Source: Prolixibacteraceae bacterium
Lineage (GTDB): Bacteria > Bacteroidota > Bacteroidia > Bacteroidales > Prolixibacteraceae
Direction: 5' to 3'
Length of the DNA: 5,498 nt
Assembly: GCA_016931875.1 (NCBI GenBank)
Contig: JAFGDX010000165.1
Location: 1-5,498, forward strand
Position 1 is the stretch's first letter, and each line of letters starts with the position of its first letter. The translations under genes were made by a program, and so were the position numbers. Positions 1-5,498 of the stretch are shown here, in pieces. The notes beneath the pieces were generated by a model. The model was not told the origin of the DNA, did not search any database, and worked only from the letters and a program-made list of their open reading frames with translations.

Positions 1-39
1 CAGTGCAATCAGCGGAAGTAAGAGACCTTTTATTTTCAT
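1..39 (-). CDS. 5' end of a probable secreted or lipid-anchored protein (partial)
   Basis: Read on the minus strand, an ATG at 39-37 opens 13 codons to the window edge: MKIKGLLLPLIAL. A short basic start (two Lys) followed by a Leu/Ile-rich stretch is the usual beginning of a Sec signal peptide or lipoprotein signal. The mature protein lies outside the window, so its function cannot be named. The gene would be divergent from the nitroreductase gene at 170, which explains why the sequence between them looks non-coding. No perfect TAnnTTTG promoter match was found for it in 40-169. With only 13 codons this rests on the signal-like composition and the frame being open to the edge. Confidence 0.55.
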   Translation of the reverse strand, partial: MKIKGLLLPLIAL

Positions 40-169
40 TGTTTCTGATTTAGTTGAGGGTGTTGAAGTTATGAAATTTTATTATTCAATAAAATCGCCA
101 CATAGAAGAAATACGCAACTTCGTGAATTTTTTCTTTTTTTGGTGCCTGGAAACAGTGAAAAAACCATT

Positions 170-688
170 ATGATTGAGATTCTCAGAAACCGCAGAAGCA
201 TCCGCAAATACACCGGGCAGAAAATTGAGCCGGAAAAAACCGATGTTTTAAAGGAAGCGCTGTTGCGTTCGCCCTCCTCAAAAAACATCAACCCGTGGGA
301 ATTTATTTTTGTTGACGAGCCGGAAAAGCTCCAACAACTGGGCGAATGCAAAGCTCACGGAACAACCCCGCTGGCCACGGCGCCGCTGGCAGTGGTGGTT
401 TGTGCCGACGAAACCAAAAACGATGTGTGGATTGAAGACTGCTCCATAGCCTCGGTTCTGCTGCAACTCAGCGCACAATCGCTTGGGCTGGGAAGTTGCT
501 GGATACAAATCCGGAACCGCATGCATCCGGCCGGTATCACTTCTGAAAAATACATTCAGCAATTGCTGAACATTCCTGAAAATTACAGGGTTTTAAGCAT
601 AATAACTTTGGGTTATCCGGTAAAAACACGGGAAGGAAAACCGTTTGAGGAATTGCAATTTGAAAAAATAAGATGGAACCAATTCTAA
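170..688 (+). CDS. nitroreductase family protein (FMN-dependent NAD(P)H oxidoreductase)
   Basis: This 172-residue protein belongs to the small nitroreductase family, whose members bind FMN, act as homodimers and use NAD(P)H to reduce nitro compounds, quinones or flavins; the physiological substrate cannot be told from sequence. Visible signatures are the N-terminal FMN-phosphate motif RRSIRKY (residues 8-14), the PSSKNINPWEF segment (35-45) that normally lines the flavin pocket, the helix containing DCSIAS followed by LGLGSCW (90-111), and the C-terminal LGYP turn (147-150). It is cytoplasmic, with no signal peptide. The frame stays open upstream to an ATG at 71, which has a GAGGG 10 nt before it. 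I chose the ATG at 170 because MIEILRNRRSIRKY is the normal start of the family, while the extra 33 residues have no family-like sequence and fall in AT-rich DNA between divergent genes. The ATG at 170 has no clear Shine-Dalgarno, which is common in Bacteroidota. It converges with the small gene at 703-1002. Confidence 0.88.
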   Translation: MIEILRNRRSIRKYTGQKIEPEKTDVLKEALLRSPSSKNINPWEFIFVDEPEKLQQLGECKAHGTTPLATAPLAVVVCADETKNDVWIEDCSIASVLLQLSAQSLGLGSCWIQIRNRMHPAGITSEKYIQQLLNIPENYRVLSIITLGYPVKTREGKPFEELQFEKIRWNQF

Positions 689-706
689 AATGCTTCCGAA
701 TTTTAG
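685..706. terminator. possible bidirectional terminator hairpin between convergent genes
   Basis: CTAAAAT (685-691) and ATTTTAG (700-706) are perfect inverted repeats, giving a 7-bp stem around an 8-nt loop (692-699). The structure covers both stop codons: TAA of the nitroreductase at 686-688 and TAA of the minus-strand gene at 705-703. The symmetry fits a shared terminator for convergent genes. The stem has only one G:C pair and neither side is followed by a long T tract, so a chance AT-rich palindrome is a real alternative. Confidence 0.3.
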
Positions 707-1002
707 TTTAACTCGTACCACTGTGTTTTTGTGATATACATTCCTGCATCCATTCCGGGATAAAAGGCATAGCTTACCAGCGCCGTGGCATAGCCAATCT
801 CTTTCTCTTTTACATATTCATACAAATTCCGGTAGTTGTCCAAAGCAAAATCTGCTGAATATCCGGCAACAACAATATGGTAAAAAGCTTCCAGGCTTTG
901 GTTGGGTGCGTAATCCAGTTCTTCTTCCACCGCGGCAAAATCTTCGCGCGATAAGAGAATTTTAATCTTGTAATAATAATTTACTATCGTCCTGTTTTCC
1001 AT
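703..1002 (-). CDS. small tyrosine-rich hypothetical protein (99 aa)
   Basis: I do not recognise this protein. It is 99 residues from the ATG at 1002; a TTG two codons upstream (1008) also keeps the frame open, but ATG is preferred. It has 14 Tyr, including YYY at 9-11, is rich in acidic residues (for example EEELDY at 26-31), and looks helical in the middle (about 20-67), followed by a stretch richer in Tyr, Gly and small residues (69-91) and a C-terminus ending TKTQWYELN. No signal peptide, membrane segment or metal-binding Cys/His cluster is visible, so it is probably a soluble cytoplasmic protein. The case for a real gene is the full-length open frame, a perfect -7 promoter element 24 nt upstream, coding-like composition, and a tidy fit between neighbours: 14 bp from the convergent nitroreductase and its own spacer upstream. 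No function is assigned. Confidence 0.72.
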   Translation of the reverse strand: MENRTIVNYYYKIKILLSREDFAAVEEELDYAPNQSLEAFYHIVVAGYSADFALDNYRNLYEYVKEKEIGYATALVSYAFYPGMDAGMYITKTQWYELN

Positions 1003-1025
1003 CTTCAAAAATTATTTTACAATGA

Positions 1026-1033
1026 CAAAAATA
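1026..1033 (-). promoter_or_regulatory. probable -7 promoter element of the small hypothetical gene
   Basis: On the minus strand 1033-1026 reads TATTTTTG, a perfect match to the Bacteroidota -7 consensus TAnnTTTG. It lies 23 nt before the ATG at 1002, so the leader would be short. No good -33 TTTG or TTG is seen 19-21 nt further upstream, which lowers confidence. A second T-rich stretch nearer the gene (1018-1006) misses the consensus by one base of spacing. Confidence 0.4.
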
Positions 1034-1124
1034 GAGATTAGGTCTTTGGTAAAAGAATATTAATTTCTGGAAAACCACGTAACAAGCGCTGAAAATCGAT
1101 CAGTTTTCGTCTGATACAAGCAAC

Positions 1125-1169
1125 AAAAACCGGGAACTCTCCCAACCGGATTTCTGATCCGCCCGGTTT
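1125..1169 (-). terminator. probable rho-independent terminator of the PBP1A gene, with nested hairpins
   Basis: AAACCGGG (1127-1134) and CCCGGTTT (1162-1169) form a perfect 8-bp inverted repeat. On the minus strand the second arm runs directly into further T residues (CCCGGTTTTTG, ending at 1124), the polarity expected for a gene ending at 1216. The 27-nt interior is itself structured: CGGAT (1147-1151) pairs with ATCCG (1157-1161) around a 5-nt loop, and GGGA (1132-1135) can pair with TCCC (1140-1143), competing with the outer stem. AACCGG (1144-1149) could also pair with CCGGTT (1163-1168). It begins about 47 nt after the PBP1A stop codon. The T run is short (five), so efficiency is uncertain. 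Confidence 0.55.
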
Positions 1170-1215
1170 CTCCCGCAAATTAAAAGATGTGCTTTTTACT
1201 GACTGCCGTTACTCT

Positions 1216-3588
1216 TTAGAAGAAATCATTAAAATCGGAAGGTGTTTTTTTGCCGTCATCGTCATCACAATCAAGATCGATATTAAAATTGAGTGGCGCT
1301 TTAAAATTCTGCTCTTCCGTAATACCCAGTGAAGGATCGGCCAGTACTTTTTTGTAGAAGTAGCCCCAAATGGGAAGCGCCATATTTGCTCCCTGCCCGG
1401 TGGTAATCGTCCGGAAATGAATACTGCGTAAATCTGCACCTGTCCACACACCGCCTGCCAATTTTGGGGTTACACCAATAAACCAGCCATCAGAGTGGTT
1501 CTGTGTGGTTCCCGTTTTTCCGGCAATTGGCATGGTGAAATTGCCATACTCCTGCGTCACCCTTTCACGGCTGAGATTTGAAAACCGCAAGCGGATTCCT
1601 GTTCCTTCATTAATAACACTCTGCATTAAATTCAGCATCAGGTAAGCGGTTTGCTCATCAATAGCCTCATGCTTTTCAGGCTGGAAGGTTGCAATTACGT
1701 TCCCGTGTTTGTCTTCGATCCGGGTTACAAAATAAGGTTTAATAAAAACACCCAGGTTGGCATAGGTGGTAAAAGCGCCCACCATTTCATAAAGTGTAAT
1801 GTCTGATGTTCCCAGGAACATGGAAGGCACCGGGTCAATGGGGCTGTAAACGCCCAGTCGTTTCATAACTTCAACCACCGCCTGCGGGCTGAATTGTTTC
1901 AGAACCCATCCGGAAATCCGGTTTTTTGAATTGGCCAGTCCCCACTTCAACGTTACCAGTTTGCCGTCCTTTTCTTCATCCACATCCGAGTCTTTGGGCT
2001 CGTAAATCGTGCCGTCGGGCATTTGAAACTGCTGGCTTACGTACGGAACTTTGGTACACGGTGTCAGGCCATTTTGCATGGCAAGGGTATATAAAAACGG
2101 TTTTACGGTAGAACCCACCTGGCGTTTCCCGTCTTTAACCATGTCGTACATAAAATACTTGTAGTTGGGTCCGCCAACATAGGCCCTTACTTCGCCTGTT
2201 TCCGTGTCCATAGCCATAAACGAAGAGCGGAAATAGCGGAGGTAGTATTTAATTGAATCGATGGGTGTCATCACCGTATCCTTTTCACCCTGCCATGAGA
2301 AAACGGTCATTTCCACGGGTTTTTTAAAATTTTCTTTTATTTCGCTAAAGTCCATTCCCTGCAAACGCAAAACCCGGTAGCGTTCGCTCTGACGAATACT
2401 TCTGTCGAGCAAGTCTTCGGTTTCTTCGGCAGTCATGTTATTGGCAAACGGCGGGTTTCTCAAATCTCTCATACTCTCGTCAAACAATGGTTGCAGATCG
2501 TAACGAAGGTGTTGTTCAATGGCTTCTACGGCATATTTTTGCATCCGCGAATCAATGGTGGCGTAGATTTTCAGCCCGTCGTTGTACAAATCGTAATTTT
2601 CGCCGTTGGGTTTTACATTTTTATTGCACCAGCCAAAAAGCGGGTTGTTTTCCCATTCATCCAAATCTTCAATAAATTTCTGCCCCTGCCACGATGCATA
2701 ATTTTCGCGCACCGGTTTTTTTGCAGTCATGGTTAAACGCAAATATTCCCTGAAATAGGGCGCGGCCCCGCTTTTGTAGTCCACTTTATGATAATCCAAA
2801 TCGAGCGGAAGTTGTTTTACCGAGTCTCTTACTTCTCTGGAAATAAATCCGTATTTATGCATTTGGTTCAAAACCACGTTTCTTCGCTGCAATACCATTT
2901 CGGGTCTGCGCACCGGGTTGTAAAGCGAAGAGTTTTTTGCCATGCCCACCAACATTGCCGACTGGTGCAGTTGCAGCGAATCGGGCTGAACACTAAAATA
3001 TACCTGTGCGGCCGTTTTTATTCCCACGGCATTGTTTAAATAATCGTATTTATTCAGGTACATTAAAATAATTTCTTCTTTGGTATAACTGCGTTCCAGC
3101 TTTACGGCAATCACCCATTCCTTAAATTTTCGCAGGGCCAGCTGTAAACTACTCTCCATGGCATCGCGCGGGAACAGCATCTTGGCCAGCTGCTGGCTCA
3201 GTGTACTTCCGCCGCCCGAACTGGTATCGCCGGTAATAATTCCTTTGGCCACACGCACCAGCCCCCGTAAATCAATTCCTGAATGATTGTAAAACCGAAC
3301 ATCTTCAGTTGCAATCAAAGCATTAATCAACTCTTCAGGCAGATTTTCGTAATTCACATAGGTGCGGTTTTCCCTGATAAAATATTTATCAAGCACCTTT
3401 CCGTCAACCGAATAAATCTCCGATGCCAGGTTATTCTGCGGGTTTTCGAGCTCTTCGAAACTGGGCATAAAACCCAGCTTTCCTTTGGCAATCATAAAAA
3501 ACAGAAGGAAGACCGCCAACACTCCCAGCGAAATAAGCGACCAGAAGGCAATAATATATTTTGTATACTTTTTCTTTCTTTCTGACAT
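1216..3588 (-). CDS. mrcA: bifunctional penicillin-binding protein 1A (glycosyltransferase GT51 plus transpeptidase)
   Basis: This 790-residue class A PBP is anchored in the inner membrane and acts in the periplasm: it polymerises lipid II into glycan strands and crosslinks the peptides. A basic N-terminus (SERKKKYTK) is followed by one membrane segment at about residues 11-33. The GT51 domain follows (about 55-270): ATEDVRFYNHSGID with catalytic Glu95, GGGSTLSQQLAKMLF (125-139), and RKFKEW with probable second Glu157, continuing to LERSYTKEEI and YLN (to 179). A linker of about 170 residues precedes the transpeptidase domain, where all three penicillin-binding motifs are intact: SxxK as STVK (Ser493 nucleophile, Lys496), SxN as SKN (554-556), and KTGTT (691-695). 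The tail is short and acidic (DCDDDD, 773-778) and would be periplasmic. Length and order fit full-length PBP1A; there is no extra C-terminal domain as in PBP1C. The ATG at 3588 gives the expected cytoplasmic end. It is divergent from topA and probably monocistronic. Confidence 0.95.
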   Translation of the reverse strand: MSERKKKYTKYIIAFWSLISLGVLAVFLLFFMIAKGKLGFMPSFEELENPQNNLASEIYSVDGKVLDKYFIRENRTYVNYENLPEELINALIATEDVRFYNHSGIDLRGLVRVAKGIITGDTSSGGGSTLSQQLAKMLFPRDAMESSLQLALRKFKEWVIAVKLERSYTKEEIILMYLNKYDYLNNAVGIKTAAQVYFSVQPDSLQLHQSAMLVGMAKNSSLYNPVRRPEMVLQRRNVVLNQMHKYGFISREVRDSVKQLPLDLDYHKVDYKSGAAPYFREYLRLTMTAKKPVRENYASWQGQKFIEDLDEWENNPLFGWCNKNVKPNGENYDLYNDGLKIYATIDSRMQKYAVEAIEQHLRYDLQPLFDESMRDLRNPPFANNMTAEETEDLLDRSIRQSERYRVLRLQGMDFSEIKENFKKPVEMTVFSWQGEKDTVMTPIDSIKYYLRYFRSSFMAMDTETGEVRAYVGGPNYKYFMYDMVKDGKRQVGSTVKPFLYTLAMQNGLTPCTKVPYVSQQFQMPDGTIYEPKDSDVDEEKDGKLVTLKWGLANSKNRISGWVLKQFSPQAVVEVMKRLGVYSPIDPVPSMFLGTSDITLYEMVGAFTTYANLGVFIKPYFVTRIEDKHGNVIATFQPEKHEAIDEQTAYLMLNLMQSVINEGTGIRLRFSNLSRERVTQEYGNFTMPIAGKTGTTQNHSDGWFIGVTPKLAGGVWTGADLRSIHFRTITTGQGANMALPIWGYFYKKVLADPSLGITEEQNFKAPLNFNIDLDCDDDDGKKTPSDFNDFF

Positions 3589-3613
3589 AAATTTCCGGAA
3601 TTAAATACCACAG

Positions 3614-3644
3614 CAAATATATATGATTCTGCCTACGCAGCAAT
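3614..3644 (-). promoter_or_regulatory. probable promoter of the PBP1A gene
   Basis: On the minus strand 3621-3614 reads TATATTTG, a perfect TAnnTTTG -7 element. ATTG (3644-3641) supplies a -33 TTG at 19 nt spacing, in the range of the Bacteroidota primary-sigma promoter. Transcription would begin some 20 nt before the ATG at 3588, leaving a short leader with only a weak GGA near the start codon. A small CTGC/GCAG inverted repeat (3629-3632 with 3637-3640) sits between the two elements; it may be chance. Confidence 0.62.
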
Positions 3645-3670
3645 TGTTTAAACGCTTAGTTTTACATCAT

Positions 3671-3678
3671 TATTTTTG
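3671..3678 (+). promoter_or_regulatory. possible distal -7 element for topA
   Basis: TATTTTTG is a perfect TAnnTTTG match on the plus strand, some 126 nt before the topA start codon. The nearest upstream TTG (3644-3646) is 24 nt away, longer than the usual 19-21 nt spacing, so the -33 side is poor. In DNA this AT-rich a chance match is quite possible. Confidence 0.28.
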
Positions 3679-3679
3679 A

Positions 3680-3690
3680 TTGCAAAAAAT
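3680..3690 (+). repeat. 11-bp direct repeat, copy 1 of 2
   Basis: TTGCAAAAAAT occurs here and again, identically, at 3770-3780, exactly 90 bp further on. Each copy directly follows or overlaps a -7-like element (TATTTTTG before this one). Low sequence complexity makes chance possible. Confidence 0.5.
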
Positions 3691-3740
3691 AAAATCATCA
3701 TTATCAATAAAATAGAATTTAAAAAATTAAGTGGTTAAAT

Positions 3741-3772
3741 TTTGAACTTCGCGTTTGATTTTCTTTAATTTG
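3741..3772 (+). promoter_or_regulatory. probable proximal promoter of topA
   Basis: TTTG at 3741-3744 and TTAATTTG at 3765-3772 are 20 nt apart, matching the -33/-7 arrangement of Bacteroidota housekeeping promoters with one mismatch in the -7 box (TT instead of TA). The expected start of transcription gives a leader of roughly 25 nt, including AAAGGAAG (3787-3794), a modest purine-rich sequence upstream of the topA ATG. Confidence 0.5.
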
Positions 3773-3780
3773 CAAAAAAT
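3770..3780 (+). repeat. 11-bp direct repeat, copy 2 of 2
   Basis: This is the second exact copy of TTGCAAAAAAT. It overlaps the 3' end of the proximal topA -7 element (3765-3772) and would cover the predicted transcription start, a position where a bound regulator would act as a repressor. That role is only an inference. Confidence 0.5.
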
Positions 3781-3804
3781 TTTTTGAAAGGAAGAGTAAA
3801 GCAT

Positions 3805-5498
3805 ATGCATAAAAACCTTGTAATTGTTGAGTCGCCGGCGAAAGCAAAAACCATTGAAAAATTTCTCGGGGGTGATTATTTTGTTACTTCAAGCATGGGA
3901 CATGTTAGAGACCTGGAGAAGAAAGATTTTGGAATTGATATTGAAAAAAATTATCAGCCCAAGTACATTATTACTCCCGACAAGAGAAAAGTTGTTACCG
4001 AACTCAAAAAACTGGCCGGCCAGGCCGAAATGATATGGCTTGCTTCCGATGAAGACCGCGAGGGAGAAGCCATTGCGTGGCATTTAAAAGAGGTTTTGAA
4101 ACTCAAACCCGAAAATACAAAACGTATTGTTTTTCACGAAATTACAAAAGATGCCATTCTGAATGCGGTAAAAACCCCGCGTTCGATTGACGAAAATTTA
4201 GTGAATGCCCAGCAGGCCCGTCGTGTTCTCGACCGCATTGTAGGTTTTGAGGTTTCGCCGGTTTTGTGGAAAAAGGTAAAACCTTCACTTTCGGCAGGGA
4301 GGGTGCAGTCGGTAGCCGTTCGTTTGATTGTGGAACGCGAACGTGACATTATCGGCTTCACCAGTGAATCTTCCTTCAGGGTAAACGGTTACTTTCTGAT
4401 GAAAGACGAGGAAGGCAAGCTGACCGACATCAAAGCCGAACTCTCTACTCGTTTTGCCACGCGGGAAGAAGCACTGGGATTTCTTGAAAAATGCAAAAAC
4501 GCTGCGTTTACAGTGGCCGACGTGGTAAAAAAACCCGGGAAAAGATCGCCGGCCAAACCTTTTACCACCTCCACACTGCAACAGGAAGCCAGCCGTAAAC
4601 TGGGATTCTCGGTTTCTCAGACCATGGCAGTGGCACAACGTTTATACGAAAACGGAAAAATAACCTACATGCGTACCGATTCGGTAAACCTGTCGGGGCT
4701 GGCATTAAATACCGCCAAACAAAAAATACAGGAACTGCACGGCGACAAGTATGTAAAAATCAGAAATTATAAAACCAAAACCAAAGGTGCACAAGAGGCG
4801 CACGAGGCCATTCGCCCCACCTATATGGACCATGAAACGGTGGATGGCACAAACCAGGAAAAACGGTTGTATGATTTGATTTGGAAACGTACCATCGCCT
4901 CGCAAATGGCTGATGCCGAATTGGAAAAAACAACCGTCACCATTTCCATTTCAAATGCCGCCGAAAAATTTGTTGCTTCAGGCGAAGTGCTGCTTTTCGA
5001 CGGGTTTTTGAAAGTGTATATTGAATCGACAGATGATGAAAACGGAAACAACGGAAACGGAGATGAAATTATCCCGCCGGTAAAAGTAAACGATTCGCTG
5101 CAATTGTCGTCGGCAATTGCCACACAGCGTTTTACCCAACGTCCGCCCCGGTTTACGGAGGCCTCGCTGGTGAAACGGCTGGAAGAACTGGGTATTGGCC
5201 GCCCGTCGACCTACGCGCCAACCATTACCACCATTCAAAACCGGAATTATGTGGTTAAGGAAGACCGCCCGGGAGTGGAACGTGAATATGAGGTACTGAC
5301 CCTTAAAAACAAAACGATTTCGGAAAAAACCAAAACTGAAATCACCGGAGCCGAAAAATCAAAACTTTTTCCCACCGATATCGGAATGGTGGTTAACGAT
5401 TTTCTTATCGACAACTTTCAGCAAATTATGGATTACAATTTCACTGCAAAAGTGGAGAAGGAATTCGACGATATTGCGGAAGGCAAAAAGATTTGGAA
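3805..5498 (+). CDS. topA: type I DNA topoisomerase, TopA (3' end beyond window)
   Basis: TopA is the type IA topoisomerase that relaxes negative supercoils by cutting and rejoining one strand through a 5'-phosphotyrosine link; it needs Mg2+ and acts on the chromosome. The 564 visible codons show the family in order. The TOPRIM domain has LVIVESPAKAKTI with Glu9 and SDEDREGEAIAWHL with acidic Asp82, Asp84 and Glu86, equivalent to E. coli D111/D113/E115. SLSAGRVQSVAVRL lies at 161-174. The active site is ITYMRTDS with Tyr288 and Arg290 (E. coli Y319/R321), then AQEAHEAIRPT (329-339), PPRFTEASL (447-455), GIGRPSTYAP (463-472) and FPTDIGMVV (522-530). No stop or frameshift occurs before the edge. 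Bacteroidota TopA is normally nearly 800 residues, so roughly the last 200, the C-terminal DNA-binding region, are outside the window. The ATG at 3805 gives the canonical start, with a modest AAGGAAG upstream. An Asn/Gly/acidic linker at 409-421 looks locally expanded. Confidence 0.97.
   Translation, partial: MHKNLVIVESPAKAKTIEKFLGGDYFVTSSMGHVRDLEKKDFGIDIEKNYQPKYIITPDKRKVVTELKKLAGQAEMIWLASDEDREGEAIAWHLKEVLKLKPENTKRIVFHEITKDAILNAVKTPRSIDENLVNAQQARRVLDRIVGFEVSPVLWKKVKPSLSAGRVQSVAVRLIVERERDIIGFTSESSFRVNGYFLMKDEEGKLTDIKAELSTRFATREEALGFLEKCKNAAFTVADVVKKPGKRSPAKPFTTSTLQQEASRKLGFSVSQTMAVAQRLYENGKITYMRTDSVNLSGLALNTAKQKIQELHGDKYVKIRNYKTKTKGAQEAHEAIRPTYMDHETVDGTNQEKRLYDLIWKRTIASQMADAELEKTTVTISISNAAEKFVASGEVLLFDGFLKVYIESTDDENGNNGNGDEIIPPVKVNDSLQLSSAIATQRFTQRPPRFTEASLVKRLEELGIGRPSTYAPTITTIQNRNYVVKEDRPGVEREYEVLTLKNKTISEKTKTEITGAEKSKLFPTDIGMVVNDFLIDNFQQIMDYNFTAKVEKEFDDIAEGKKIW
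5041..5058 (+). repeat. 9-bp perfect tandem duplication inside topA
   Basis: AACGGAAAC is present twice head to tail (5041-5049 and 5050-5058), encoding Asn-Gly-Asn twice (residues 413-418). It sits in a hydrophilic acidic linker between the core motifs and keeps the frame, so the enzyme should tolerate it. Confidence 0.75.

Larger units (their letters stand above)
1003..1215. other. intergenic spacer between the small hypothetical gene and the PBP1A gene
   Basis: This 213-bp stretch has no convincing coding frame. It holds the -7 element at 1026-1033, a weak hairpin (GAAAA at 1091-1095 with TTTTC at 1104-1108), and the compound GC-rich hairpin at 1125-1169 described separately. Both flanking genes are on the minus strand, so the PBP1A transcript enters this spacer from the right and the small gene starts on the left. 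Having both a terminator candidate and a promoter candidate here suggests the two genes are transcribed separately. Confidence 0.6.
3589..3804. other. AT-rich divergent intergenic region between PBP1A and topA
   Basis: These 216 bp carry no plausible gene. They hold promoter matches for both flanking genes, two copies of an 11-bp direct repeat, several A/T tracts that would tend to bend DNA, and a short hairpin of TTTTTG (3673-3678) and CAAAAA (3683-3688) around ATTG. No known operator or riboswitch is recognised. Confidence 0.6.

Noticed and set aside
71..169. N-terminal extension of the nitroreductase from the upstream ATG
   Set aside because: The 33 residues do not resemble the family, the DNA is AT-rich like the spacer, and a divergent gene begins at 39. 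The GAGGG upstream is not decisive in Bacteroidota.
278..562. Minus-strand open frame of 94 codons inside the nitroreductase gene
   Set aside because: It lies entirely antisense to a well-supported gene, has no recognisable motif and no promoter, and is a shadow frame.
1926..2736. Several plus-strand open frames of 61-81 codons within the PBP1A gene
   Set aside because: All are antisense to intact, motif-bearing coding sequence and have unlikely composition.
3431..3643. A 70-codon minus-strand frame overlapping the PBP1A start region
   Set aside because: It overlaps the PBP1A signal-anchor coding region in another frame and crosses the PBP1A promoter, with no independent support.
3646..3653. 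GTTTAAAC palindrome, with CAATTG beside it, considered as an operator
   Set aside because: Short AT-rich palindromes are expected by chance in this region, and it is not repeated elsewhere in the intergenic sequence.
4285..5238. Minus-strand open frames of 66-117 codons antisense to topA
   Set aside because: The plus frame is unbroken and carries every TopA motif, so the antisense frames are by-products of its composition.
1..5498. Possible undescribed defence, mobile or biosynthetic system
   Set aside because: The genes present are a nitroreductase, a small unknown protein, PBP1A and TopA, with separate transcription units. There are no integrases, transposases, CRISPR-like repeats, toxin-antitoxin pairs or clustered unknown genes.

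Overview
The window reads as ordinary chromosomal sequence from a member of the Bacteroidota. Three things point there. The recognisable proteins carry Bacteroidota-style motifs. Shine-Dalgarno sequences are weak or absent. The intergenic regions hold matches to the Bacteroidota housekeeping promoter (-33 TTTG or TTG, about 19-21 nt, then -7 TAnnTTTG). The flavour of the PBP1A and TopA sequences suggests the Marinilabiliales/Prolixibacteraceae side of the phylum, but that is an impression rather than a demonstrated placement.

Layout, left to right. Bases 1-39 are the first 13 codons of a minus-strand gene that starts like a secretion signal and runs off the left edge. Divergent from it is a 172-residue nitroreductase-family flavoprotein (plus strand, 170-688). 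Converging on that gene, only 14 bp away, is a small tyrosine-rich protein of unknown function (minus, 703-1002). A 213-bp spacer follows, holding the promoter of the small gene and a compound hairpin that looks like the terminator of the next gene. That gene is a complete bifunctional penicillin-binding protein 1A (minus, 1216-3588). After a 216-bp AT-rich divergent promoter region comes topA (plus, from 3805), open to the right edge with 564 codons visible and no frameshift. The reading frame of topA was translated by hand from the sequence.

The genes do not form one operon. Orientation alternates (-, +, -, -, +), and the hairpins and promoter matches suggest each is transcribed on its own. 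PBP1A polymerises and crosslinks peptidoglycan, TopA relaxes negatively supercoiled DNA, and the nitroreductase is probably a NAD(P)H/FMN redox enzyme. Nothing ties them into one pathway. No RNA gene, insertion sequence, CRISPR array, prophage gene or defence-type gene is visible, and I found no previously undescribed system. The items worth a second look are small: the unknown tyrosine-rich protein, the nested hairpin after the PBP gene, a repeated 11-mer in the PBP/topA intergenic region, and a 9-bp tandem duplication inside topA.
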